This document shows positions 26,440 through 35,812 of a stretch of DNA of 64,000 nucleotides, piece after piece (position 1 is the stretch's first letter; the number at the start of each line of letters is the position of its first letter). The position numbers and the translations under genes were made by a program. The notes below the pieces were generated by a model. That model ran no database searches. It was not told where the DNA came from and worked only from the letters and a program-made list of their open reading frames with translations. Source of the stretch: Natronobacterium gregoryi SP2 (GTDB lineage: Archaea; Halobacteriota; Halobacteria; Halobacteriales; Natrialbaceae); NCBI RefSeq assembly GCF_000230715.2, contig NC_019792.1, forward strand, positions 3,658,001 to 3,722,000, in the 5' to 3' direction.

Positions 26440-27440
26440 CGCTCTTCTGTAGGAGATTGTTGATACTGCTCAGCTGTCGCTGTAGAATCGAAGAGAGCAA
26501 GGACACCGCGTCAGCGGTGTCCGTTAGGCATGATCCCGCTAGATGTGTTTGGGTCGGAATCGGTCGCAGCGGACCTGTTAGAGCAGGTTCGCTGGCGTAA
26601 CGGTGTTACTTGCCCTCGCTGCCGTTCTGACCTGACGGTCAAGAACGGTAGCTATGGGCACTTTCAGCGCTATCTCTGTAAGAATTGCGACCGCACGTTC
26701 AACGACAAGACCGGCACAATCTTCGCCCATTCGAAAGTCGCACTCAGAAAGTGGCTGTTCTCGATTTACGCGTTTCTCCGGTTTAACACGAGTCTTCGTC
26801 AACTTCAGATAGAGATCGACGTCCAGTACAAAACGATCTATCAGCGCGTCGAGCGCTTCACGAAGGCGCTTGATGCACCTTCGCTTGACCTTGTCGGACC
26901 GGTCGAAATCGATGAAGTCTACGTTTCTGCAGGGCTGAAAGGCCGCGAGCGCGACCAAGAGTCGCGCTCGCGTGGCCTGTCCACGCGTGGGCGAGGAACG
27001 TACGAGCAGGACAAACCGCCGGTGTTCACGATCGTCGATCGTGGCACCGGCGACCGATACGTGATCCCAGCGAAATCAGCCGACGAATCGACGATTCGGC
27101 TCCTTCTCGAAAACCGTCAGAAGGAGCCACTGACCGTCTACACTGACGGATTTCGTGCCTACGATCCACTGGCCGAGGACGACGCATTCGACCGCGAATA
27201 CGTCGTCCACGGCGACGGCGAATACGCCAACGAAAACGTACACGTCAACACCTGCGAGAGCCACGGATCGCTGCTGCGACCGTGGCTCTCGCCTCATCGA
27301 GGCATCTCAAAAGACAAGCTCACACAGTATCTCCGAGCGTTCCAACTTCGACGAAAGCTACTGCGGAAACCAGGGAGAGAAGCGCTCAAACACGCTATCA
27401 AAGCGACGCTATGAGATCAACAAAGTGCTACACAAGAGCG
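26440..27440 (+). mobile_element. intact IS1595-family insertion sequence, copy 2
   Basis: ~1001 bp with imperfect ~25-bp terminal repeats: CGCTCTTCTGTAGGAGATTG (left) and, complementing the right end, CGCTCTTGTGTAGCACTTTG. It is flanked by a perfect 9-bp direct repeat TAACGTATA at 26431-26439 and 27441-27449 (8 bp is usual for the family; one base may be shared with the ends). It contains one intact transposase. The undamaged duplication shows a recent insertion. It landed directly upstream of the first ABC transporter operon. Confidence 0.9.
26530..27414 (+). CDS. IS1595-family transposase
   Basis: A 294-residue transposase with an N-terminal zinc ribbon (CPRCRSDL ... YLCKNCDRTFNDKTGT, residues ~28-65) and an ISXO2-like DDE domain (GPVEIDEVYVSAGLKGRERD, LTVYTDGFRAYDPL, HVNTCESHGSLLRPWLSPHR, ending LRKPGREALKHAI). 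The frame is complete, unlike copy 1 at 16660-17545, which is frameshifted. It is the likely source of transposition for the family here. Confidence 0.9.
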   Translation: MIPLDVFGSESVAADLLEQVRWRNGVTCPRCRSDLTVKNGSYGHFQRYLCKNCDRTFNDKTGTIFAHSKVALRKWLFSIYAFLRFNTSLRQLQIEIDVQYKTIYQRVERFTKALDAPSLDLVGPVEIDEVYVSAGLKGRERDQESRSRGLSTRGRGTYEQDKPPVFTIVDRGTGDRYVIPAKSADESTIRLLLENRQKEPLTVYTDGFRAYDPLAEDDAFDREYVVHGDGEYANENVHVNTCESHGSLLRPWLSPHRGISKDKLTQYLRAFQLRRKLLRKPGREALKHAIKATL

Positions 27441-27455
27441 TAACGTATATTATCG
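27441..27455 (+). promoter_or_regulatory. TATA region of the first ABC operon, at the IS junction
   Basis: TAACGTATATTATCG lies 25-35 bp before the ATG at 27478, the usual TATA position for a leaderless mRNA. Its first nine bases are the right target duplication of the IS1595 element, so sequence upstream of the TATA box is now IS end rather than the native promoter element. Confidence 0.5.
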
Positions 27456-27477
27456 CTCTCCCTTTCACGGAAGTTGT

Positions 27478-29070
27478 ATGACTGATGATACCAAATCACA
27501 GGTAAGTCGTCGCTCGATTCTCCGGTACACAGGTGCCGCAGCCGTCGCGGGAGTCGCCTCGACCGGAACTGTGAGCGGTCGGTTGCAAGAACTGGACGAC
27601 GTGACGTTCACGCTGTCCGAGTTTCCGGACACGATCGATCCGCTCGATCACATCACCGGCGACTACTTCGACGTGTACGATCACGTCTACGAGCCGCTCT
27701 TCGAGTTCGAACCGGAGGTGGGTGTCACCCCCTGGGTCGCCGAAGAGTGGGAACCCCAGGGCGACGGGACGACCCGCGTCGAGTTGCGGGACGACGTCGT
27801 CTTCCACAACGGCGACGAACTGACGGCCGAAGACGTCGCCTGGACGATCGACCGGACGGTCGATCCCGACATCGGCGTCGCGAGCCCGATCGGTACCTTC
27901 GGCCTGGGCTCGATCGAGGGTGCGGAGGCAGTCGACGAGTACGTCCTCGAGATCAGCTACGGGGCCTCCCCGGGACTCGCGGAGTTCGAGTTCGGGAACT
28001 ACACCCGTGCGATCAACCGCGACTGGGCGATCGAGAACCACGACGCCGACGAGCCGGGCGAGGCTATCTCGGGCGCTGCTCCTGAGGACTTCAACGGCAC
28101 CGGGCCCTACGAGGTCGTCGAGTTTACACCCGGCGAGGAGATCGTCGTCGAGCGATTCGACGACTACTGGGGCGAGGACGTTCCCTTCGAGCGGATCACG
28201 TTCAACGCGGCGAGCGAAGCCGCCAGTCGGGTGGCGGCGGTCGAAACCGGGGAGAGTGAGCTAGCGATAAATATCCTGCCGGAAGACGTTCCGATCGTCG
28301 AAGAGACACCGGACGCCGAGATCCGGAACGTGACGAGCTTCCGGAGCATCTTCCTGCCGATGAAGAACACGGTCGAACCCTTCGACAGCCAGGAGTTCCG
28401 GCAGGCGATGAACTACGCCGTCGACAACGAGGAGATCGTCGACACGATTCTCGCCGGCTTCGGCGAACCCCGCGGGCAGCCGGTGTCACCCGGCGTCTTC
28501 GGCTTCAACCCAGACATCGAGCCCTACGAGCAGGATATCGGCACGGCCGAGAGCCTGGTCGAAGAGAGCGGCTACGGTGGCGTCGAGATCGAACTCTACG
28601 TGCCGTCCGGGCGCTACCTCAACGACGCGGCAATCGGCGAGACGGCCGGCGACATGATCGACCAACTCGACAACGTCGACTGTAACGTAAACGTCGTCGA
28701 CTTCGGCGTCGTCTCCGACGCGAACCAGGCCGGCGTCGATCCCGACGAGATCGACATTCACTTCTACATGATCGGCTGGGGCGTCATCACCGGCGACACC
28801 GACTACGGCGTCTCCGGGTTCTTTACGATCCCGGACAACCCGAACCGGACGTTCGACGACGAGGAACTCAGCGATGCGATCCTCGAGAGCCAGCAGATCG
28901 AGGACCCCGACGAGCGCGAGGAGGCGTTACAGGAGGTCAACGAGTTGGCCCACGGGAAGGCACCGTTCGTCTTCCTGCACACCCAGGAGAGTATCTATGG
29001 CGTCGACCAGTCGATCCAGTGGGAGCCCCGCGAGGACGAGACGATCTACGCCTGGGAGATGGAGACGTGA
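27478..29070 (+). CDS. ABC transporter substrate-binding protein (family 5), paralogue 1
   Basis: A 530-residue extracellular solute-binding protein of the oligopeptide/dipeptide/nickel type (SBP_bac_5). The Tat signal is SRRSILRYTGAAAVAGVAST. There is no lipobox cysteine after it, so membrane attachment is not by the usual lipid anchor. Family signatures: VYEPLFEFEPEVGVTPWVAE, VFHNGDELTAEDVAWTIDRT, and DSQEFRQAMNYAVDNEEIVD in the C-lobe. It heads a five-gene operon with two permeases and two ATPases. The substrate is probably short peptides or a similar solute (inference). Confidence 0.9.
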   Translation: MTDDTKSQVSRRSILRYTGAAAVAGVASTGTVSGRLQELDDVTFTLSEFPDTIDPLDHITGDYFDVYDHVYEPLFEFEPEVGVTPWVAEEWEPQGDGTTRVELRDDVVFHNGDELTAEDVAWTIDRTVDPDIGVASPIGTFGLGSIEGAEAVDEYVLEISYGASPGLAEFEFGNYTRAINRDWAIENHDADEPGEAISGAAPEDFNGTGPYEVVEFTPGEEIVVERFDDYWGEDVPFERITFNAASEAASRVAAVETGESELAINILPEDVPIVEETPDAEIRNVTSFRSIFLPMKNTVEPFDSQEFRQAMNYAVDNEEIVDTILAGFGEPRGQPVSPGVFGFNPDIEPYEQDIGTAESLVEESGYGGVEIELYVPSGRYLNDAAIGETAGDMIDQLDNVDCNVNVVDFGVVSDANQAGVDPDEIDIHFYMIGWGVITGDTDYGVSGFFTIPDNPNRTFDDEELSDAILESQQIEDPDEREEALQEVNELAHGKAPFVFLHTQESIYGVDQSIQWEPREDETIYAWEMET

Positions 29071-29233
29071 GCGTGGCGCTATCGCGTTCGTCGTTTGGCC
29101 CCCGGGTCGACGACTCCATCCACTACGCGTAAAAAACGTGCCACGATCGATCCAAACACCGACAAGAGCGATTCGAGACGTGGGGAGACCGATCACCGAC
29201 CGAGCGGCCGAATCGAGGGGGTGACGACCCGGA

Positions 29234-30223
29234 GTGTCTCTTGCAAAGTTCCTCACACGACGGATTCTCCAGGGCGTCTTCGTCCTCTGGGGTGTCGTCA
29301 CGATCCTGTTCGGCCTGCGAGCGATATCGCCGGGCGATCCAGTGACCCTGATGCTCGAGGAGGGTGCCACCCAGGACCTCATCGAACACGTACGGGAACA
29401 GGAAGGGCTCGACGAGCCGATCTACGTCCAGTATCTCGACTACCTCCAGGGGCTGTTCGTCGGTGACTTCGGCTACTCCTGGCAGTCGAGTCGGGAAGTC
29501 GAGACGATGGTCATCGAGCGTATTCCTGCGACGGTCGAGCTGGCGGTGGCAGCGACGATCGTCGCGATCGTCATCGCAATCCCGCTGGGCGTGATTTCGG
29601 CGACCAGACGCAACCAGCCGTCGGACTACGGTGCGACGCTGTTCTCGCTGCTCGGAATCAGTACACCAAACTTCTGGCTCGGACTGATGCTGATCCTGGT
29701 GCTTGGAGTTTGGGTCGGACTCTTTCCGACCGGTCGCCGCGCCGTCAGCTTTCACGAAGCCGTCTACGCGCTGGTGGCGACCGGTTCGATCTCGGAACTC
29801 GGTCTCTGGTTGCGGTACATCACGCTGCCGGCGCTCACGCTCGGGACGTACTTTACGGCGCTGATCACGCGTCTCACGCGAAGCGGGATGATCGACGAGC
29901 TCGGGAAGCCCTACGTCACCGCGACGCGGGCGAAAGGGTTGCCGGACGTTCTCGTCAGGTACAAGCACGTACTTCGGAACACGATGATCCCGATCATCAC
30001 CGTCCTCGGACTCCAGATGGGGACGCTGATGGGCGGTGCCGTCATCACCGAGACGGTCTTCAACTGGCCCGGCCTCGGCCTCCGGCTGGTCGACGCGTTG
30101 CACGCTCGCGACTGGCCGCTGATGCAGGGGATCATCCTGTTCATCGCCGCCGCGTTCGTCGTAATCAACATCGTCGTCGACGGGCTCTACGCGTCTCTGA
30201 ACCCACGGGTGAGAGAAGAATGA
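29234..30223 (+). CDS. ABC transporter permease, DppB-like, paralogue 1
   Basis: A 329-residue inner permease with GTG start (SLAKFLTRRILQGVFVLWGV). It has six spans. DppB/OppB signatures include the extracellular LDEPIYVQYLDYLQGLFVGD loop and the EAA cytoplasmic loop (TATRAKGLPDVLVRYKHVLR). The start follows the substrate-binding gene by 163 bp. It overlaps the next permease by 4 bp (ATGA). Confidence 0.9.
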   Translation: MSLAKFLTRRILQGVFVLWGVVTILFGLRAISPGDPVTLMLEEGATQDLIEHVREQEGLDEPIYVQYLDYLQGLFVGDFGYSWQSSREVETMVIERIPATVELAVAATIVAIVIAIPLGVISATRRNQPSDYGATLFSLLGISTPNFWLGLMLILVLGVWVGLFPTGRRAVSFHEAVYALVATGSISELGLWLRYITLPALTLGTYFTALITRLTRSGMIDELGKPYVTATRAKGLPDVLVRYKHVLRNTMIPIITVLGLQMGTLMGGAVITETVFNWPGLGLRLVDALHARDWPLMQGIILFIAAAFVVINIVVDGLYASLNPRVREE

Positions 30224-31221
30224 TCTCGGACCGAACCAGGTCGAACCTGACGGAGACGTTCACCGAGAGTTTGCTTCCGAAGCTCGGACTGCTCTTGCTG
30301 GTAAGCATGGTTGTTATGGCCATCTTCGCGCCGGTGTTGGCCACGCACGATCCGACCCGAACCGGCTACTACACCGAGGAAGGAACGGAGTATCCGCCGA
30401 TCGGTTACGAGTACTCCACGACGGTCGCCCAGGAGGGCGAGTTCGGCGAAGTAACCGTCGAATCGTCGTCCGAACACGTCCTCGGGACGAACAACGTCGG
30501 GCAAGATGTCTACTCCCGATTCGTCTACGGCGCACGCGTCTCGATACTGGTCGGCCTGCTGGCGACCGCGTTGGCGTTGCTGATCGGCGTCCCGATCGGA
30601 CTCGTGTCGGGGTACTACGGCGGCCGAATCGACGACGGGTTGATGCGGATCGCGGACGTAATGCTGGCGTTTCCGGCGCTCGTCCTCGCGCTGGCGTTGA
30701 TCGGCGTGTTCGGCACGTCACCCGTATTCGTCCCCGATCCGGTCGTCCAGGCTGGGCTCGCCGACGGGATGCCGGAGCAGATTCCGATTCCAGGATCGGT
30801 CACCGTCGTCGGGGCGCTGGTGATCTGGGTGTGGTTCGCCCGGGTCGCCCGCGGCGAGGCGCTGTCGCTTCGCAACCAGGAGTACGTCAAGGCGAGCAAG
30901 AGCTTCGGAATGAGTGACACCCAGATCCTGCTCAAACACGTGCTGCCGAATAGCCTTACGCCGATCATCGTGCTGGCGACGATTCAGGTGGCAGTGATCA
31001 TCCTGCTCGAGGCGTCGCTTGCGTATCTCGGCTTCTCCGGAACGACCCTGTCGTGGGGGTACGAGATCGAGCGCGGCCAGGACGTGTTGCGGACGCGTCC
31101 TTGGGTGTCGATCGTGCCCGGGATCGGGATCATGCTGGCCGTGATCGGCGTCAACCTGCTGGGTGACTGGTTTCGCGACGCGCTCGATCCGAACATCGAA
31201 GGAGGTGAGCGAGGTGCCTGA
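30220..31221 (+). CDS. ABC transporter permease, DppC-like, paralogue 1
   Basis: A 333-residue partner permease. The ATG at 30220 overlaps the stop of the upstream permease (ATGA). An N-terminal span (GLLLLVSMVVMAIFAPVLAT) is followed by an extracellular segment, then LGTNNVGQDVYSRFVYGAR, the EAA loop (YVKASKSFGMSDTQILLKHV) and a C-terminal DWFRDALDPNIEG. All are typical of DppC/OppC. Confidence 0.9.
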   Translation: MISDRTRSNLTETFTESLLPKLGLLLLVSMVVMAIFAPVLATHDPTRTGYYTEEGTEYPPIGYEYSTTVAQEGEFGEVTVESSSEHVLGTNNVGQDVYSRFVYGARVSILVGLLATALALLIGVPIGLVSGYYGGRIDDGLMRIADVMLAFPALVLALALIGVFGTSPVFVPDPVVQAGLADGMPEQIPIPGSVTVVGALVIWVWFARVARGEALSLRNQEYVKASKSFGMSDTQILLKHVLPNSLTPIIVLATIQVAVIILLEASLAYLGFSGTTLSWGYEIERGQDVLRTRPWVSIVPGIGIMLAVIGVNLLGDWFRDALDPNIEGGERGA

Positions 31222-32536
31222 CGCGAGCGAGGACGTCCTCCGCGTCGAGGACCTCTCGACTCAGTTTTTCACCGCCGAGGGACAGGTCAACGCCGTCCAC
31301 GGGATCGACGTCCGACTCGAGCGCGGCGAGGTGTTCGGTATCGTCGGCGAGTCGGGGTCGGGCAAGTCCGTCACCGCCCGGTCGATCATGGACCTGATCG
31401 AGCCGCCGGGTGAGATCACCGACGGCGAGATCTGGTACCGCAACGAGGAGTTCGCGGAAGCCGTCGTCGAGGACCGACCGGAAGCCGTCGACGGGACCGC
31501 GGTCGAACTCCGGTCGGTGGCGGCGTCGACCCGCGAGGCACTGCGTGGACGTTCGTTCAGCATGATCTTCCAGGACCCCGAAAGCAGCTTCAACCCGAGT
31601 CTCACGGTCGGCGAACAGGTAGCCGAGGCCGTCGAAGTCCAGCGCCGGGCCAGCGCGCGACCGCGGTCGGGACGCGCCCGGACACGGCGACCGGAGTACT
31701 CGTTCGGCTCGTACGCCATCTCGATGGCCCTCCCCTCGAGTGAGTACGTGACCGGCGAGAGCCGCGAGCGGGCGATCGAACTGCTCGAACTGGTCGGCAT
31801 CCCCGACCCGGCCGAGCGGGCCGACGAGTATCCCCACGAGTATTCGGGCGGGATGCTCCAGCGGGCGATGATCGCCCAGGCGCTTGCCGGCGAACCCGAC
31901 GTGCTCGTCGCCGACGAGCCGACGACGGCACTGGACGTGACCATCCAGGCACAGATCCTCGACCTGCTCGAGGATCTCCAGCGAGAGACTGGGATGACGG
32001 TCCTGCTTATCACGCACAACCTCGGTGTCATCGCGCGCATGTGCGACCGGGTCGGCGTGATGTACGCCGGCGAGATCGTCGAGCGCGGGACCCTCGAAGA
32101 TGTCTTCGATCGCCCCGTCCACCCGTACACGAAGGGGTTGCTCGACAGCATTCCGGCCGTCGAGGATTCGGGCGGGCGACTCCAGCCCATTCCCGGCAAC
32201 GTGCCGAGTCTGCTCGATCACGAGATGGGGGATCGCTGTTACTTCGCCGACCGCTGTCCGAAAGCCATGGAAGAGTGCCTGAACCACCCACCGGAGTTCG
32301 ACGTCGCGGGAAGCGACGACCACGCGACGAAGTGCTATCTCGCCGAGGTGGAGTACACCGAGTCCAGAGCGCTCTCGAAAGACTACTTCGCGGACGAGGC
32401 CGGGAGCGAGACGTGGGAACGGTCAGTCGCCGACACGGAGGAAGAACCACACCGAGCCGGACCGGGGACGGGACGGGAGGCCGAATCCGCACCGTCCAGA
32501 GACGGATCGGGGCCTCCGGGAGGTGAATCGGAGTGA
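31214..32536 (+). CDS. ABC transporter ATP-binding protein, DppD-like, paralogue 1
   Basis: 440 residues from the GTG at 31214; GGAGGTG at 31201-31207 is a good ribosome site 7-8 bases upstream, which decides against the in-frame GTG at 31205. Walker A is VGESGSGKS (~49), the signature [20 protein letters not shown] and Walker [13 protein letters not shown] follow. Oligo_HPY-type [14 protein letters not shown] lies in the C-terminal part. A ~50-residue Arg/Ser-rich insert ([18 protein letters not shown]) sits between the Q-loop and the signature. It overlaps both neighbours by a few bases. Confidence 0.9.
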   Translation: MPDASEDVLRVEDLSTQFFTAEGQVNAVHGIDVRLERGEVFGIVGESGSGKSVTARSIMDLIEPPGEITDGEIWYRNEEFAEAVVEDRPEAVDGTAVELRSVAASTREALRGRSFSMIFQDPESSFNPSLTVGEQVAEAVEVQRRASARPRSGRARTRRPEYSFGSYAISMALPSSEYVTGESRERAIELLELVGIPDPAERADEYPHEYSGGMLQRAMIAQALAGEPDVLVADEPTTALDVTIQAQILDLLEDLQRETGMTVLLITHNLGVIARMCDRVGVMYAGEIVERGTLEDVFDRPVHPYTKGLLDSIPAVEDSGGRLQPIPGNVPSLLDHEMGDRCYFADRCPKAMEECLNHPPEFDVAGSDDHATKCYLAEVEYTESRALSKDYFADEAGSETWERSVADTEEEPHRAGPGTGREAESAPSRDGSGPPGGESE

Positions 32537-33870
32537 GCGCCGACCGCGACCGACCGCTGGTCCGGGTCGAGAACCTCGAGAAGTACTTCTGGGAGCAGGA
32601 CTCGATTCTCGATCGGCTGCTGGGAGCGGAGCCGATTCCGGTTCGCGCCGTCGACGGCGTGAGCTTCGACGTCTACCGCGGCGAGACACTCGGTCTCGTC
32701 GGCGAGTCGGGCTGTGGGAAGTCGACGACCGGCGAGACGCTGCTGCGACTGCAGGAGCCGACCGGTGGCCGCGTCGAGTACGACGGACGGAACGTCTACG
32801 CCCTCGAGGGAACCGCACTCGACGAGTTCCGGCGAGCGGCACAGGTGGTCTTCCAGGACCCGTTCTCGAGTCTCGACCCACGGATGACGGTCGGCGGCAT
32901 CGTCCGACAGCCCTTGGACGTCCACGGCATCGGCACCAAAGAGGACCGTAACGATCGCGTCCGGGGTCTGCTCAAGCGCGTCGGACTCTCCGCCGATCAG
33001 CTCGATCGGTATCCCCACGAGTTCTCCGGCGGCCAGCGCCAGCGGGTCGGCATCGCACGAGCACTCGCGCTCGATCCGGAGTTCGTCGTCCTGGACGAGC
33101 CGACGTCGGCACTCGACGTTTCGGTCCAGGCACAGGTATTGAACCTGCTTGCCGACCTCCAGACGGAGTTTGGGCTCACCTACCTGTTGATCAGTCACGA
33201 TCTCTCGGTCGTCCGCCACGTCTGTGACCGGGTCGCCGTGATGTACCTCGGCGAGATTGTCGAGATCGCTCCCTCCGCGGACCTGTTCGAGGACCCGGAC
33301 CACCCGTACACGCAGGCGCTGCTCGACAGCGTCCCGCGGGCATCGACCGACGAGCGTCGCCGCGATCGCCAGACACTCACTGGAGACGTTCCCTCGCCGC
33401 GTGATCCACCCAGCGGCTGCCGGTTCCGGACGCGGTGCCCGATGGTCATTCCGCCAGCGGATCTGGACATCGAACAGGACCTCTACCGGGATCTAACGAC
33501 GCTGCGCCAGCGGATCGAAAGACGGGATGTCTCGCTAGCGACTGTCGGCGGCGACGGCCGGTTCGAATTCGACGAGGCCGACGGCGTCGCCGACGAGGAC
33601 GTGCCGGCGTTCGTGGCGGCGCTGACGGACCGACTGCTCGAGCGCGACCTTCCGCCGCCTCACGACGAAATCGTCGCGGCTGCGTTCGGGGAACTCGCCG
33701 CGGCAAACTGGGAGGCAGCCGAGAAACGACTTCGTGCGGAGTACGAGAGCGTCTGCGAACGTGCACACCCGGACCCCGAGGACAGCGACGTCGACCACCC
33801 GGTCGCGTGTCACCTCCACGACGATGCCGTCGACGGGACGGCCACATCGGGCTCGTGGCTCCGACAGTGA
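32533..33870 (+). CDS. ABC transporter ATP-binding protein, DppF-like, paralogue 1
   Basis: 445 residues, GTG start overlapping the upstream stop. Walker [19 protein letters not shown] (~55), Q-loop [17 protein letters not shown], signature [17 protein letters not shown], Walker [13 protein letters not shown] Cys motif CRFRTRCP is followed by a ~120-residue acidic C-terminal extension ending in [12 protein letters not shown]. It has no insert between Q-loop and signature, in contrast with its paralogue at 39083. Last gene of operon 1. Confidence 0.9.
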   Translation: MSADRDRPLVRVENLEKYFWEQDSILDRLLGAEPIPVRAVDGVSFDVYRGETLGLVGESGCGKSTTGETLLRLQEPTGGRVEYDGRNVYALEGTALDEFRRAAQVVFQDPFSSLDPRMTVGGIVRQPLDVHGIGTKEDRNDRVRGLLKRVGLSADQLDRYPHEFSGGQRQRVGIARALALDPEFVVLDEPTSALDVSVQAQVLNLLADLQTEFGLTYLLISHDLSVVRHVCDRVAVMYLGEIVEIAPSADLFEDPDHPYTQALLDSVPRASTDERRRDRQTLTGDVPSPRDPPSGCRFRTRCPMVIPPADLDIEQDLYRDLTTLRQRIERRDVSLATVGGDGRFEFDEADGVADEDVPAFVAALTDRLLERDLPPPHDEIVAAAFGELAAANWEAAEKRLRAEYESVCERAHPDPEDSDVDHPVACHLHDDAVDGTATSGSWLRQ

Positions 33871-33893
33871 TCGCCCGGCGGTCGACTCCCGCT

Positions 33894-33981
33894 CTCAGAC
33901 GGTTTGCTGTACGTCGTTTCCGGCGCGACCGCGAGCACGCCTGCGGTCGCGCCGGGACATCGAGACAGCAGTCCGTCTCAC
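33894..33981. repeat. palindromic intergenic repeat, family 1, copy J
   Basis: It runs from TCTCAGACGGTTTGCTGTAC to ACAGCAGTCCGTCTCAC with the inner pair CCGGCGCGACCGCG and TGCGGTCGCGCCGG. It lies just after the first ABC operon and before the promoter of the second, so it may also act as a terminator or transcript-end stabiliser. Confidence 0.8.
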
Positions 33982-34107
33982 TCCCGACTCGGCGCGTCCA
34001 CAGACGATGGGGCCTGGCGATCGAAAACGGCCGATTCTCGAACCGTGCTCGTCCGTCCGTCTCCGAAAGTAGACGGGGAGTGGAAAGAATCACCGCCAAA
34101 ATGAGAT

Positions 34108-34122
34108 TCAAAATATATAAAT
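34108..34122 (+). promoter_or_regulatory. TATA box of the second ABC operon
   Basis: TTCAAAATATATAAATAATTG is strongly AT-rich in a GC-rich background. The ATATATAAAT core ends ~26 bp before the ATG at 34147, arguing for a leaderless transcript and for this ATG over the in-frame TTG at 34129. Confidence 0.65.
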
Positions 34123-34146
34123 AATTGTTTGACAAGCCTGTTAGGC

Positions 34147-35715
34147 ATGCAGGGTGCTGACAAACCGAACTATGGTCGTCGAACAGTGCTGAAGCTTACC
34201 GGAGTGGCCGGTGCAGCAGGCCTGACGGGCCTTGCCGGTTGTCTCGACGATCCTGACGGAGGAGACACCGACGAACTCGTCATCACACAGGGGGAGCTCA
34301 TCGACAATCCAGATCCGAACGATCATATCACGGGACCGTATTTCAACATCCTCGACGCCGTCTACGAGCCGCTGTTCGACGTCACGCCCGATTTCGAGTT
34401 CCAGTCACGTGTCGTCGACGAGTGGGAAGACACCGGCGACGGTGCAGCCGAACTCACGATCCGCAACGACGTTCAGTTTCACGGCGGCGAGGAGCTGACG
34501 GCCGAAGACGTCGCGTACACGTTCAACCGCCAGATCGACCCCGATCTCGGGGTCGAAAGCGATCAGGCAGCCGGACTGGGCGCGATCGACGAGGCCGAAG
34601 CGATCGACGACACGACCGTTCGTCTCGAGCACGGCGTTGCACCGTCGCTGGCCGAGTACGAGTACGCCAACTACGGTCGTGCGGTCAATCGAGAGTGGAT
34701 CGAAGACCAGGAACAGCCGGTCGCCGGCGACTCTGCCGACGCGTTCAACGGCACCGGTCCGTTCGAAGTCGTCGAGTACGAGCCCGATGTCCAGATCGTC
34801 CTCGAGCCGTTCGAGGGGTACTGGGGCGACGTTCCCGACATCGAGCGAGTCGTCTTCAACGCCGACGAGGAGTCAAGTGGTCGCGTGAACGCTCTCGAGG
34901 CCGGCGAGACTGACATCGTCGACAACGTAAACCCCAACGACGTCGTCGACGTCGACGAAACCGACGGCATCGAGATCCGCAACGAGACGAGTCTCCGGAA
35001 CGTCTTCCTCGTGATGAACTCCGGTGTCGAGCCGTTCGACAGTCAGGAGTTCCGCCAGGCGATGAACTACGCCGTCGACAACGAGGAGATCATCGACACG
35101 GTGCTTGGCGAGTTCGCAGACCCGATGACCCAGCCGATTCCCGACGGCGTGTTCGGTCACAACCCCGACCTCGAGACGTACTCCCAAGACCTCGAGCGTG
35201 CAGAAGAACTAGTCGAAGAGAGTGGCTACGACGGTGTCGAGATCACGCTCTCTACTCCCGAGGGGCGGTATCTCAACGACGCCGACGTCGCCCAGACGGC
35301 GGCTGACGATATCAACCAGCTCGACAACGTCGACTGTGAACTCGACATCGTGCCGTTCCCGGACATCTCCGACGCCAACAGCGAAGGCTACGACTACGAG
35401 GAGATGCCGTTTTACCTCATCGGCTGGGGCGTCATCACGGGCGACGCCGACTACGGTCTCGCCCCGTTCTTCGTCGAGGAAGCTCCCCAGGAGACGCTAC
35501 GGAACGAGGACATCTCTGATCGGATTCTCGAGAGCCAGGAGATCGAGGACGAGGACGAACGCGAGGAGATGCTCCAGGAGATCAACGCCGACCTTCGCGA
35601 GGAGGCACCGTGGGTCTTCTTGCACTCCCAGGACAGCGTCTACGGTGTCAGCGAGGAGATCGACTGGGAGCCACGGACCGACGAGAGCATCTACCTCTGG
35701 GAAATGGACCCGTAG
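34147..35715 (+). CDS. ABC transporter substrate-binding lipoprotein (family 5), paralogue 2
   Basis: 522 residues from the ATG at 34147. Twin-arginine signal YGRRTVLKLTGVAGAAGLTG runs into a lipobox (LAGC), so the mature protein is a Tat-exported lipoprotein. It is a close paralogue of the protein at 27478 (shared VYEPLFDV, HGGEELTAEDVAYTFNRQID, DSQEFRQAMNYAVDNEEIID). It differs from paralogue 1 in having the lipid anchor. It heads the second five-gene operon. Confidence 0.9.
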   Translation: MQGADKPNYGRRTVLKLTGVAGAAGLTGLAGCLDDPDGGDTDELVITQGELIDNPDPNDHITGPYFNILDAVYEPLFDVTPDFEFQSRVVDEWEDTGDGAAELTIRNDVQFHGGEELTAEDVAYTFNRQIDPDLGVESDQAAGLGAIDEAEAIDDTTVRLEHGVAPSLAEYEYANYGRAVNREWIEDQEQPVAGDSADAFNGTGPFEVVEYEPDVQIVLEPFEGYWGDVPDIERVVFNADEESSGRVNALEAGETDIVDNVNPNDVVDVDETDGIEIRNETSLRNVFLVMNSGVEPFDSQEFRQAMNYAVDNEEIIDTVLGEFADPMTQPIPDGVFGHNPDLETYSQDLERAEELVEESGYDGVEITLSTPEGRYLNDADVAQTAADDINQLDNVDCELDIVPFPDISDANSEGYDYEEMPFYLIGWGVITGDADYGLAPFFVEEAPQETLRNEDISDRILESQEIEDEDEREEMLQEINADLREEAPWVFLHSQDSVYGVSEEIDWEPRTDESIYLWEMDP

Positions 35716-35812
35716 AACGGCGGTGTCGCAACCGCTTCTGGGCCGGGAGCGATCCGCCCCCTATCGAACTGTCAACTCATGAACTCGCCTTCGGATTACC
35801 GTCCGTCTCGTA

